The notes beneath the pieces are model-generated. The model was not told the origin of the DNA. It made no database searches and saw only the letters and a list, made by a program, of their open reading frames with translations. Positions 1 through 12,800 of a DNA stretch of 64,000 bases are shown piece by piece. Source of the stretch: Incurvaria masculella (taxonomy: Eukaryota > Arthropoda > Insecta > Lepidoptera > Incurvariidae); assembly GCA_946894095.1 (NCBI GenBank), contig OX335655.1:310001-374000 (forward strand), given 5' to 3'. A program made the position numbers and the translations under genes. Numbering within the stretch: position 1 is the stretch's first letter; every line of letters begins with the position of its first letter.

Positions 1-62
1 CGATGGTACCAACCTGGGCGGGATGAATCCTACGACTTTTTAAGGGACATACAGTTTTACAG
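1..62 (-). repeat. fragment of 5S-headed SINE (middle part)
   Basis: The first 60 bases are the reverse complement of the stretch at about 2550-2615 and 57945-58012: both share GGTACCAAC..GGGCGGG.., an ACTT..AAGG box and the CAGTTTTAC end. It is therefore a piece of the SINE family described at 2417-2799, in the opposite direction. The head and tail are missing, or cut by the window edge. Confidence 0.6.
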
Positions 63-686
63 ATATGCACGGGTAAAAATACAGTGGGACCCCTTGTATT
101 GATATTTATTGTTATATGCATTAAAATTATGCTATTGTTGGTGGGTCGATGTCACCTCAATGTGGAGATCTTACCTGCCAGTAAGCTCTGTGAAGAGCGA
201 GTCTCACTAAACTTGCAAAGGCGCCCGCCGACGTGTAGCATACTCAACACCAACCTACACTTAACATGTCAAGAATCGTTATGCTAGGTCTATGTCACAA
301 AAATATAAATGTCGCATACTCTATTTCCATGCACATAAGAACTGGTAAACATATTTTGCCAGTCACAAAATAAGTTTAAAACTTAAGTAGTTGATTAATC
401 AATGCCACCGCTCGCAAGAAAAACATAAGGAGAAACGTAAAAAAAATAAATAAAAAAAAAAAACATAATTATGATTCTGAATTATGATTCTGAAATATAA
501 TTTTTAACATTCTGTTTAATTTTTTATGGTATCTGACATCTTTGACAGATCTTTTAGGTGAGTTCGCTTAGACGCCACCTGTCGTGATAAATAAGCCATT
601 ACCCAATAATGGCCATAAGCCCATTACCGATATTCAGCTGAGTTTCTTTGGAGCCTGCCATCCCCTTAAAACTGCTAATGTTGTAG
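63..686. other. intron sequence upstream of first in-window FANCI exon; no gene seen
   Basis: AT-rich sequence with an A-rich run at about 440-468 and a short tandem copy of TTATGATTCTGAA around 467-495. No exon of FANCI could be recognised here, and the short reading frames have no family resemblance. The acceptor TTGTAG|G at 681-687 ends the intron. Confidence 0.5.
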
Positions 687-814
687 GCTGTGCAAGAGCT
701 ACCACTTGGAGACAGTGCTGGCGTACCTGAGCCGATACTTCAACACGAAGCTGTATGGACGGCTGGGCCCGCTGCAGGACTCTGACTCCACGCACATGGA
801 CATCGAGGAGTTTG
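687..814 (+). CDS. FANCI: FANCI in-window exon 1 (end of solenoid 1)
   Basis: Acceptor TTGTAG before 687, donor GTATAT after 814. It starts with the last base of a split codon and ends after the first base of a Gly codon. It encodes LCKSYHLETVLAYLSRYFNT.. and ..DSTHMDIEEFG, which follows the human pattern SVLEGIIAFFSALDKQ..LRHVEG. The reading frame stays open into the intron, so the end is set by the donor and by phase with the next exon. Confidence 0.85.
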
Positions 815-3800
815 GTATATGCCGAGGCCGATTAGACTGTCCTGCTGACATCTCTGAAATTCATTCCTTCCTCTGTGTTGCATTTAAGGATTTTATATGA
901 AGAATGTAACCCTAATTAGGGTATGTCCTGTTATTTCATCAACTTTTCAAAATATAAAAACCGGCCAAGTGCGAGTCGGACTCGCACACGAAGGGTTCCG
1001 TACCATCGTAGAAAAAAAAACAAAAAAATCACGTTTTTTGTATGGGAACCCCTTTAATTTTAATTATTTTTTAATCTTACCTAATTGTTGTTATAGCGGC
1101 AAAATAAATATGCACTCTGTGAAAATTTCAGCTGTCTACCTGTTACGGTTACTGAGATACAGCCCTGTGACAGACGGACAGACGGACGGACGGACGGACG
1201 GACGGACGGACGGACGGACGGACGGACGGACGGACGGACGGACGGACGGACAGCGGAGGCTTAGTAATAGGGTTCCGTTTTCACCCTTTGGGTACGGAAC
1301 CCTAAAAGTAAACCATTACTTTTGTCTTACTTGCGTTTATTTGCAAACATCGTCCATTGCATGCATCATTCATGGAAGATACCATAATCTGCAGTTCCTC
1401 CGTCGTTGAAGCCATCAGATAGCTTGATAATTTTATGTATTTAATGGATACGACATTACCGTTATCTCATTAATTTGAGTTTCAGCGACATCTACATTTT
1501 AAGCATTGTAATCAGATTTTGAAAATAATCTGAAAAAGTATTGGTCGTGACATTCGTCGGAAGAGATAGCATCGTTTTATTTCAGTATTTCGCCCATTCG
1601 TCTTCTTCTTCCCCAATCACTGTCTTTCTACTTCGTCAGACAGATTGAACAACCAAAGTGACGTCACACACCCCTGTTTTACACCCCTAGAGATGGTGAG
1701 CCAGTCGGTGAGTGTACCATTTAACCTCACGCAGGCATTGCTAGCCACACGGAGGGACTTCAGCGCCTGCACAAGGTGGTTGCTCACGCCATACAAAGCC
1801 AGAGTCGTCCACAGTTCATCCCTCACCACACGGTCGTAGGCTTTTTCTAAGTCCACGAATGCATAGAAAACTTTTTGGTGTTTCGCAAAGTTTAAATAAC
1901 TGAAATGAAATGATATTGTGCATTGTGGCACGCAGGTGGACACACGGCGAGCGAGCTCACCGAGTGCGTCTACACGTGCGTGTACCACATGGTCAGCACC
2001 GCGCCGGAGCAACTGCTCAAGGTACAGAATCTCGTACGCAAGAAGCGCATGGTTCCGTTTTCATATAATACTGGTGACTCTCTGAGCTGTAGACTTCGCG
2101 AGTCCAAGTTTTGTCGATTGAATTTTTGGAAATTTGTCCAAAAATTCAATCGACAAAATTCCCTATGAATCGAACCCGCTCACAAATTTTCACGAGAATC
2201 GTTAAAGAAATGCAAACTGTAGAGGAGAACGGCCAGATATACGAAATCATTTTTGCCCTATCTGAAACAAAGACTCTTCACTCGGTCAATAAATACTAGA
2301 CCAAACCACCCGATACAACTTTCCATGGGAATCTAGTAATAGTAGCTAATTGTTTGTGTTATTCTCAATAGTATAAAATACAGCCGCCAGAAAGGCGCAA
2401 ACGACGAGAAAGACAACAGCCTCAATAGCCCAGTGGCGCGACACTTCGGCGATCGCTCTCCGAAGTTAAGCAACGCTGGGTCCGGTCTGGCTTGGATGGG
2501 TGATCATTCGACCGTTGAGAGAGGCTGGCCGTGGTTCGGATTCCACGTTAAACTGTAGGTCCCCTTCCTTACTTACTAGGTGGTAGGGTAAATCCCGCCC
2601 GGGTTGGTACCATCGCATTGGATGAACGATGGTCGAAGCGGCAATGAAAATTGTCCGTGTTTTCCGTCCAGTTCAATGTAGCCGTGCAATATAAGGAAGG
2701 TCCTGGCATGGCACCTAGTTCCCATGTGGTGTGTTGGGCTAATACCATGACAGAAAGTGTGGTATTAGCCATCCATGTCCAGTCACATAAAAAAAAAAGA
2801 GTAGTTGGATGCTATCCAGCATGCATAAATCATTGACCACTCTCTATGGAGCTCGCCGAGCGTGCGGGGCTCCCGTGTCGACAGCCCGTGCTCCCCCGCA
2901 GGCGCTGAAGGGCTGGCCCCGCTCGCGGCTGCTGCGCGCGCCGCTCCTGCTGGAGGCGACGCTGGCGCTCGCCGGCGTGTCGGCGTTTCGCGGCGCCTGC
3001 CTCGCGCTCGCGCGCGCCGCCATCCTGCAGGGCTGCCTCGACGAGCGCCACTGCCTCGAGTGTGCGTGGCTCCGCGACCTGCCCACCGACCATGTCGACC
3101 TAACGCGAGTGCTCAAAATCATCATTGCTGAGAGGTACTTCCTGCTATTTTCTTTTTAGGGTTCCATACCAAATGGCAAAAACTTAAATATGAACATAGT
3201 TGTACAGTCGTTTCGTCTGAAATCTATAGACCGAAAATAGAGATAAATTTGAGATCTATTTCTGCCATGCTGAATGAAGACAACCATAGAGTAAAAGGAG
3301 TAGAGGAAAGGGAGGGAAAAAGAATTCCTTCTCTTTCCAGTGTATACAATTGAGAGGAAGGGACTGTACACGCTATAACTGTATTTTATACACATTATCG
3401 TTTATTCAGGTACTATTATTGCTGTACCTTTGGAGTCCATAGTTCGATCGAGGTAGACAACGCACGAACCGCGAACCGCGGCGGATGGCGTTTGCGTTAA
3501 TTTGTATAGGAATATATTGCAGACAGCACACTGGCATCTGCGTGACCGCGCGGCAGAGCGAGTGCCGCCATCGGGCGCGCCGCACGCGGAGGCTGCACGG
3601 ACACGCGGTTCTCGCTTTGTTCAAGCTTCTAGAGAGAACAAAAGTATATTCATGAAATTGAATACCGCCCACCATTGTGGAATATTAAAGTAAGAAGTAT
3701 AGTCTCTGTAGAATACGTTAAGCCCCATTTGTACTCCTTTTTAGGAACAGAGGGAGAACCCCATATTTTCATTTGCAACGTCGTTTCTTTCGTTTTTTCG

Positions 3801-6800
3801 AAATGCATCTGTACAAGAGCTTCTACTGCATGCACTTTCATGACTGTTAGCGTTCAACCATCTGCCACGGTTTCCGCAATAGCAATCCGCGCTTCCGCGC
3901 TGCACTGCCATGCGCGGCTGGTGCGTTGTCACCCTTACTATTTTCGTCTAGGGAGTCATTATGAATCTAACAAAAAAAAATCTATCAAATCAGTCAAGGC
4001 AAAGATATGAAGTCAGGGCGTTCTCACCCCACTGTTGTTTTTATATTTTGTTTTTACTGTGTTAGGTATTTAATTTAAGTATAAGGCATATTAAAATTAC
4101 AAAGTACTTGCCTAAATACCTACTTACATACGTTTTTCCGACCTGTTTGTTTATAAATTTTTGTTTTTGTGTTTTGTTTAAGTAGGTAAATGTCAAGCTA
4201 CCCACTTATATTACTTTCTTAGCCTTAGGTGATATTAATCTAACTACTTACAGCCCTTACAGAACGTCTACCCAAGGCACTGACTTCAAAAGATGATTAA
4301 AAATTACGAAATTGTACATAATTTGTTCGTATTAAAATAGCTTGTCGTACATTAATTGAAAGTAACAGATTATTTTTTGCTTTTTAATTCCAGTTTTTTT
4401 GAGGGCGGTCCTTTTTTTATTTAAAAATATTTTAAATTGAGTTCGACTAAGAAAGTAAATGCTTCGTTGACAGCATCAACCAACAACTAACGATGGCCGG
4501 TGTGATGGAGCTGGCGTTCGCGCTGCTCGGCGTGACGGCGGCGGCGGGCCGCGAGCGCGCGGCGCTGCGCTGCTGGCGCTACGGCGAGCTGGCGCTCGTG
4601 CGGCTCGCGCGCGCGCAGCCCGCGACGACGCCGCACATCCTGCGCCGGCTGGCCGACCGCCTCGCCGGCGAGCATCCGCCGCGACAAGCCGCAGGTCCTC
4701 TCACACACACACACACACACGCACGCACCCTCACACACTGCATTTATTCATTTCTTTTCTGCAATTATAGCAGTAGTTGCAGGTTTTTTTTATATATAAC
4801 CACTACTATAACGTAAAACCTATCAAGCAAACTAATATATTTGGATGAGGTTTTTTTTGCGTAGCTCACACATTTCAGAGGCCTCCAAAGTCCCAGTGAC
4901 CATACTGCCACCAGCTTGTCATTTGTTTCATTTCTGTTTTCATCTTTGTATTATTAATTAATCATTTTGGATTTACGGTCGGGTGGATGGAGCAGCACTA
5001 GCTCATTGAATTGTATAAAATCACAGATTATAAAGAAAAATTGGCTCATGTAAAATTAAGTTTGAAACATAGTGTGTACGTTGTTTGTGCAGACTGTTTG
5101 CTCACACTTTGCAAGCTGACTCCGCTAGCGCTGGAGCGCTGCACTCAGCTTTGCTCCATCATTGAGAACTGTCAGGTGGGATGCATGTCTATAAATACTT
5201 ATGGTTGTTACAAACTTTGGGATAGCTGAAAAATGTGTTAACGGGTACTGACTTCCATAAATGGCTCAACGGTGCCCTACACTAATATCTCCTAACCGAA
5301 TTCTATCCATTTGCAGGCATCGAATGGTGACTTCCGCAGTGCGGCGGCCGTGCTGGACGCCGTGCACCCAATCCTTCAGTTCAGCACGCGCGTGCGCGAC
5401 ACGCTGGTCATGGTGTGCCGCAAGGGACTCTTCTCCAGGTACCGGGCTCGTCCGTGCCTATACTTCTTGAGTTGTGAATAAGCAGAGGGATCTTTGCCGG
5501 TCGAAAGGGGTAGTTAGTTAAAGACTAATGTTGGTCTGCCTGCCTACACCAGTGTAGGCTCATACTCAAATTGTAACAAAACCAACTCTTTGGTATACCT
5601 TATTAAAAAGGCGTATCAGGTGTTGACTCTATAACGAATGTAAATTATTTTGAAAATGTTTGTGTGGCCCCTTTTATTTATTTATTTATTTATTTATTTT
5701 AGACAGGCAGCCTAAGCTGAAATGTCTAAGGGCCGAGTGCACGAAAGGACAAATAATCAAAATCAACGTCAAAGTATGATCAAACACGTCACTTTGTGTG
5801 GACAGTATGGAAGGAACTATAAGCGGATCACTAAAAATGATGTGTTTGAACATTGATTAACTCATCTGTTTCTTCGTGCAACCGGGGCTAAATCTTATTT
5901 TTCATTAGTTTAAGTTGATCGTCATATGGAAAGTTATTTAAGTAGTATTTGGTAACACATTTATTTATTTGTTTTTGAATTTTTTAGTCAATTGCCATTG
6001 TAATATGGATTAACTGGTTCTTTGTTTTATTTAATTTTAAAATGAGTGTCCAAAAGATTTTTGAATTGATTGGTTGAGTTAGCATTAATTACGTCTTCGG
6101 GGAGCTTGTTCCATAACTCCACAACTCTATTTGTAAAGAAATGTTTGCGGGTGTTGGTGTTATGTTCCGTGCAGTTGAGTTTCAAGCTGTGTCCTCTTAA
6201 GTGAGTGTTTTTATTTAAGGTGAGCATATTTGCAAGATTTGCGCAATCATACTTCCCGGTCATTCTCTTGTATGCTTCTATGAGTTCACCTCCCTGACGA
6301 CGGCAGCTTTCTAGAGAGGGAAGATTTAGAATTTTAAGTCTTTCATCATATGTTAGGTTGGAGAGCTGTTGAGGATGTTTGGTGAATCTTCGTTGGACTT
6401 TTTCCAAAGCCTGAATATCTTTAATAAAGTAAGGCTGCCAGATCTGAAAAGCATATTCCAATAGTGGTCTTACATATGTTTTTAATATTTTCAACATAAT
6501 ATCAGGTGTAAGGACATGAAAGGCTTTTCGAATCATGAAAATGAATGAGTTCGCTTTCTTAATAATTTCTGAAATATGGGTCTCCCATTTCAAGTCGTAG
6601 GTGATGTTGATTCCCAGGTCCTTTTGTGAATCCTGAAGTCCTCTGGATTATGGTTTTCTGATCTGGCACGGTGTGAAAGACGGCAGCTAGAACAAGCACA
6701 AAGTAGATTTACCATACCTACATAACCTAAACTACGAAGAAAGACTCGAAGTCCATAATACAGGAATGAATAATTGGATCTAGAAATATATCCCTATCGA

Positions 6801-9800
6801 GCACAATTATTTAGCCATAAACCCAAGGGACCAATGAAATGAGCGATTTGCAGGTTTTATTGTTGCGACAGCTGATGCTTGTGTGTCACGCGACAGGGAC
6901 TCGGCGAGCCGCTGCCTCGCGCTGTGGGGCTTCCTCGGGCTGCTGCGCCACGTGAAGCTGGGCGCGGGCGGCGGCAACGGCGGCGACGGCGGAGACAGCA
7001 CACGCTCCGACCAATACAGCGTCTACTCCTGCCTCACGCAGATCTCAATAGACCTGCACTCCACTCAGCTCGGCGCCAGGTCACTCTCGTTGAGGCTTGT
7101 TTTTCTTTTTTATGAAGCTGGACATGGATGGCAATCTTCTTCTTCGTCAGCCTTTTGCTGTCCACTGCTGGACGTAGGCCTCCCCCAGACTTCGCCAAGT
7201 TGTGCGGTCTCCAGTTTTTCTACGCCAGTTGTCACCTGCTGTCTGACGTATATCGTCTGACCAACATGCTGGCGGTTTGCCGACGCTTCTTTTCCCTGTG
7301 TAGGGCCTCCACATCAAAACGTCAGTGCTCCATCTGTGGTTATCTGTGCGACATACATGACCTGCCCGCTGCCATTTAAGTTTAGCAACCCTATGCATAA
7401 CGTCAGTGCTTTGGTGTATCAGCGAATTTGGCATTCGGTCGCACAGTGAGATGTCGAGCATGGATCTTTCCATTGCCCTTTGGGCTACTTTCAGCTTGTG
7501 TGCAGTACCCACCGTGAGCGTCCATGTCTCGCAGGCGAAGGTCAAAACTGGCAGCACGCATTGGTTAAACAGTCTGGTCTTGAGAGACTGGGGCATCTGA
7601 ATATCGCCAGCTGAATACGCCTGCCTATTTCTTTTGCGAGTGGAGGGCAATAATGTCATGTCAATGCCCAACACACTATCACTTTAGATGAGCATGTCTA
7701 CATTGAACTTGATGGAAAACTTTGTTTTTTTTGCAGGTGTTTCTTTTGATGTTTATAAATAATAATGGCTTAGCTTTGGCCAAATTTGTCTAAATCTTGT
7801 TCACTGCGATTGCTAATAGCACCTGGGAGTCCCGGATGTGTCGGATGTGTGGTACACGTGTGAAGTGTAATGCTCGTTGCAGCGTGTCGCACGTACGCAA
7901 CGAAGCGGTCTGCCGCGAGGTCGTCTCCATTCTGCGGCGCTGCTTCCAACAGGACGCTTCCGTCAAACAGCTGCTGTACACCCGTGAGTGTCACGTATCC
8001 ACACCCTGTTCCTTTTACAATCCCATAGCATAAGCCATCGTTACCATGATACACAGTGAGTTATTTTTTTAAAATATTTATTTATTTATTTTCGGACAAC
8101 ATAACAGATTACAGACAATAAATAAATCAACAAACTGAACAATAGAGCTACGAAGAGAGACTTGAAGCTCTAAACCTGCCTACTCTGGAGTCACGCCGTC
8201 AAAGAGGGGGGACCTAATCGAAATTTACAAAATTCTCACCTTTAAGTATGACCAGAACTCATTGAAATATTTGCATGCAACCAGAATGTTCATCTTCGAG
8301 GGCACAACATGAAACTGCAAGTCACGGCCTCTAGAACGAATACTCGCGAAAACTACATAACCAACCGAGTAGTAGAGGCATGGAATAAACTCCCAGAACG
8401 CTACGACCACCAACCAATTCAAAAATAGACTTGGTAACCATGTCAAACAAAATCGAATGTAAAGAAAAATAACAAAAAAAATTATAATTAAAAACCACTT
8501 AGCAACTAAATTTATCAAGTTAAACACCCGATTTAGATGCATCAGCATGTGCTGCCTGTCTAAAACTTATAAATAAATAAATAAATGAATATTTTAAATC
8601 TTATTCCAACAACTGTTGCCACTAAGTACAGTTTCGGTGCGAATTCGGAGATACACGGTTTTTCATTTTGATTGCCGCGCGCATAATCTCTAATTATGTC
8701 ATCTAATAGAACGAAATGAGTCATTTGAGCCTAACAAGAAAAAAAATCACGTAAGTATGAGCAAGACAATTAACAAACAATGAACCCAGTTAAATCGGTA
8801 AATCAAATGACAATTGCAAACTTAACAGAAGGACTCAATTCAATTGAAAAGGGGTTCAACATTTTTGAAAAAATATATTCTAATGAAAAACGCGTTTCTA
8901 CTGCAAAACAGGGAATGAAAAAATTACTGGTGAAAACGAAATTTTGCGTGAGAAGAAGAAAAACTTAACTCGTCAAGCAACATTGTAAGAATATATTAAG
9001 CCTTCGACATCAAAATAACTTCGGTTCTTACACCTTTTTTTCTTCTAAATTATTGTTTTCTTTAAAGTCTGGTCCCGATTAAACATTCTTTATATGTATT
9101 TATATGCAAAGTTCAACCCCGACTTACGCGAATTCGACTTACAAGGCAATCGCTCGGACCCACCTACCGCGTAAGTCCGGGGTATTACTGTACATATGTT
9201 TTAATGCATATGGCATTTTTATAACTGGTGCAGTGCAGATATTGTATGTCCCTACTAAGTAAGTAAGTTCACCGTTCGTATTCGAAGTGGCATGATCATG
9301 TTTTTGTCACTTCTAGATCAGCATTAAGGATCCAAGGATCCAAGACTTTTCCTTGAGCCGCAGAAGAAGTTCACGCCTGGTTGATGGCTGCTCCATTCCG
9401 CCTTCCATTCCTAGGTGCCAAGTCTCTATGCCGAGCTTACAATTCCGCCAATAAACTGTGCGGCGTGAGCTCTTCAGATGGTATTCCTGCACAGGTGTTG
9501 AAGAAATATGCTCCGGTATTAGCTCCTGTCCTAAACCGCCTATAGTATTCAACTAGATGTGTGCCTCCAGCTTGGAAATCGCTCAACGTTCAGCCCGTGC
9601 CTAAAGAAGGTGATCGATCAGACCCGTCCAACTACCTACCCATAGCCATTACCCCTCTTCTGATGGGCAAAGTGATGGAGCGCATCATTAACTCTCAGTT
9701 GATGAAGTATCTAGAGAGCAATTAACCTCTCAGCGATCATCAATACGGCTTCCATCCAAATCGATCTGCTGGGGATCTCCTAGTTTACGTCTCACATAAG

Positions 9801-12800
9801 ATGGGCGATGCGCTCGAAAATCATGGCAAAGGTATGACCATCGTAAAAACATTTGACCAGGTCTGACACATGGCACTGCTTTCTAAGCTCCCCTTCTATG
9901 GCCTTCTACCCGAGCTGTGTAACTGGATCGCTGACTTCCGGCATGGCCGCAGCATAAAAGTCTTGGTTAACGGTTGCTTCTCTAAAGCCATGTCCGTGAA
10001 TGCTGGCGTGTCGCAGGGCTCTGTGCTGGCCCCAACCCTTTTTCTGCTGCAAATTAATGACCTGCTCAATTTGGGCGACATTGATTGCTACGCAGATAAC
10101 AGCTCGGTGCTAGGTGGATAGGCGGCGCCTCATTGTTAGACTCGAAGAGACCCTGGAAAAAGTTTCCGGGTGGAGTCGCCAGAACCTCGTCAAGTTTAAC
10201 GCTAGCAAGACACAGGCGTGCGTATTCAGTGAGGACTCCATTCATTGTAGCTCCGACCTTCTAGGGAGCAACTCCGACCACATAGGGATCCTTGGTGTTG
10301 ACCATGACCTTAATTTCAGACGCAATATCGGGTCTTTAGTTTAGTGAGCGAGTTGCGCGGATCTCTGAGGACCCATTGCCGAGTTGGCGCGACCGTAAGT
10401 ATGATTTTGTTTTTGGTGGCGATCTGACACAATTAGTTGAGTTAGAAGAGAGGTTGGATTTTGTTAGTAGGCCAAAGACACGTGTATTTGTGCAAGGTGC
10501 GGTTTGTGAACCAGGCTACCAGTCGTGGAGGGCTTTTGTGAGTAGTGTAGTGCTGTGAGGTTGCATTCTTCAGCCAGCCAACTCTGATTCGCGACCCGCA
10601 TGTCACGCCGAGGATTCAGTGAGCTCCCTAGCCTCCTATCCCAGACCCATAAGCTCATGACCTCTGGAGCGCCACATCTTAGACAGGGTGAGCACCACCT
10701 CTTAAAACAACGAGGATCAAGTTAAGCTCGCCTCAAAAAAGCTGGGAGTCCTCAAGAACGTGCGTCTGACCAAAAAAAAAAGGTACGCCTGACCAAAAAC
10801 GCCTCCATTACAAGGCGTAGATAATGTCTTGCGTCGAGTAATGTCCGTATTTGTGGGACGGCTCAGCGAAGCACCTGCTTGGCTCCCTGGACTCGATCCT
10901 GGGCCGACGACCCCGAGGTATCCCTGAATTTGGAGACCCTCCAAATCCGAAGGGATGTAGGATCTTTTTCTGTCTCATATCGTCTTTACCATGGAGAATG
11001 CTCGTTGCTGCTTACCCCTGTCCCTTTCGTCCCCTTTCTACCTTCGCTCAACGCGGCACAGCGAGAAAACGCACCAATGCACAGTTGCCATTAAAAAAAT
11101 AAGAACCTCGAGGGGTTCTTCCTCTTGATCCTTTATCTATAGGGTCGGTAAACAATGGAATGAACTCCCTTCTGAGGTATTTCTCCCAAATAACAACCTG
11201 TGGTCCGTGGTGCTAAGAAGCACCTGGCCGGAAAAGTCATGGGCGTCATCGGGCACCTTCATATGTCCTGGCTTACGCTATATGCCACGCTTAACATAAC
11301 ATTTCTTTAATAATAAATACCACATTACCAGCCCTGGCGGTGTGTCCCGTTGCAGACATATACTCAAGCGTGAAGCACAAGGTGTCACTGCACGAGTCCA
11401 TCCTGGAGATGCTGCACGAGCACCTCGCCAAGTACATCTCGGAGAAGGGCGACATCGATTTCGAGAAGTGTGTGCAGCTCACGGCCACTGGCGCTAACCT
11501 AACAGTAAGTTACCTGTGCATTTTTTACTCGCTTGGAATTATTTCAATATGTTTTTTAATGGCAAGCAAATTTTGACATGTTCTGATAGCGGATATAGCC
11601 CTCTTGCAATCAATTGGGTAGGATTGACCATTTGTACCAAATCATTTAGTTTACATGTTTGATGTTGTAAAGTGACGTTATATCCGGTACTCTGGATTCT
11701 AGTTAATACATTACAGTACGGAAGTAATGGAGATGAACATGGCAGGAGCCGATCGGTTACCTGCTGGTCGCGGTGCAGCAGTTCCTGCAGCAGGCGGACG
11801 AGCCGCACTCGGAGGACGTGCTGGAGGAGGAGCCGGAAGCGCCGGGCTACTTCAAGCGGAGGCTCAGCGAGCTCATCGATGGCCTCTGTGACACCTATCG
11901 GCGCTACACGCTCGCCGACTTGCACATGGTGGGTAACCCAAACTACTGCGCGTTCCGTTTTGAACTGTAAAGGACTACACTTCTTAAAGCGTATCAAAGC
12001 GTCCCGAATCATATTGCACGCTCAAAGCTGTAAGCATCACAAATCATTCGGACCGTTTTGTGTATGCATTTACGGAAACAAAACAGCAAACATGAAACAA
12101 ATGACATTAATTAGAGCAGCTCACCTCAAATTTTAATCGAATTAATTGCTTTAAGCTGAACTTGAATTTTCAACTGTGGGACATTCTATGGTTTGTGAAA
12201 AAACATGGAGGAATGACGATAGACTACGCTTTAGAAACGTCAAAAGTAACATTGACAGTTGCACACACAGCGCCCTACCTCCAAAGCGTGAGCACTGTAT
12301 GCGGCATTGCGTGACGCTGGGATGACGTCATACTGTTCACATTTTGAGGGCAGTAAGCGCAAATCGTACCAGTTGTGAACGCGCTTGGTTCAAATCGGAA
12401 TGCAACCCTAGAAGGGTATGACGCACTTATGCGAATCCTCACTCTCTTTTATCTTTTTGATTGTGATGTATTTAGTGACTTGAATGTGTTGAACTCATCA
12501 TACTAATGTCTTCATTGAGCCCATTGGCACTAGTTATGAAGAAAAATATACAGCCACACTAGGCCACAAGCCCTTAGCTCGACGAATAAGCAAATTTTCC
12601 CTTGACAAGTAATGAATAGCTTTGATAGTGCTTCAAGTAGACATTGGAGACATTTTCTCGATTATCATTATTATTATTGTTATTTTTAATCTATTTATTT
12701 TGATGGGACTTTAACCGCTTAGCGATTATGTCAGCCCCATAGTGCCTTTATATATTACTAGCATAATACTACAGTTTAATTAGAATTTCTCAGGGTCAGT

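Larger units (their letters stand above)
5439..6896. other. FANCI intron 6, filled by mobile-element fragments
   Basis: Contains a (TTTA)n run at 5676-5700, a small palindromic element at 5728-5890 and the LINE 3' fragment at 6020-6660. A short piece at about 6720-6765 (CCTACATAACCTAAACTACG AAG..) resembles the YEERLE block of that LINE. The rest is unassigned. Confidence 0.6.

Noticed and set aside
1617..2012. A single 131-codon RT protein on the - strand
   Set aside because: The last ~40 codons at its N-terminal side are antisense of FANCI exon 2; only 1617-1885 is LINE-derived.
2430..2530. A 5S rRNA gene
   Set aside because: Only the internal promoter-like middle part is present; the 5' third and the closing stem are missing and it is fused to a SINE body with an A tail.
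2830..3131. Open frames of 87-93 codons on both strands over exon 3
   Set aside because: Shadows of the GC-rich FANCI exon; Arg/Ala-rich composition and no family.
687..3134. FANCD2 as the identity of the + strand exons
   Set aside because: Order and motifs (LVELGFILM-like, RRCxxQQA, TSRDF/TARDF, FAxExxxKxxxxLxxKxK) follow FANCI from end to end; FANCD2 C-terminal features are absent.
8225..8548. 107-codon hydrophobic frame on the - strand
   Set aside because: It is the antisense of a decayed + strand LINE end (NTRENYITNRVVEAWNKLP region).
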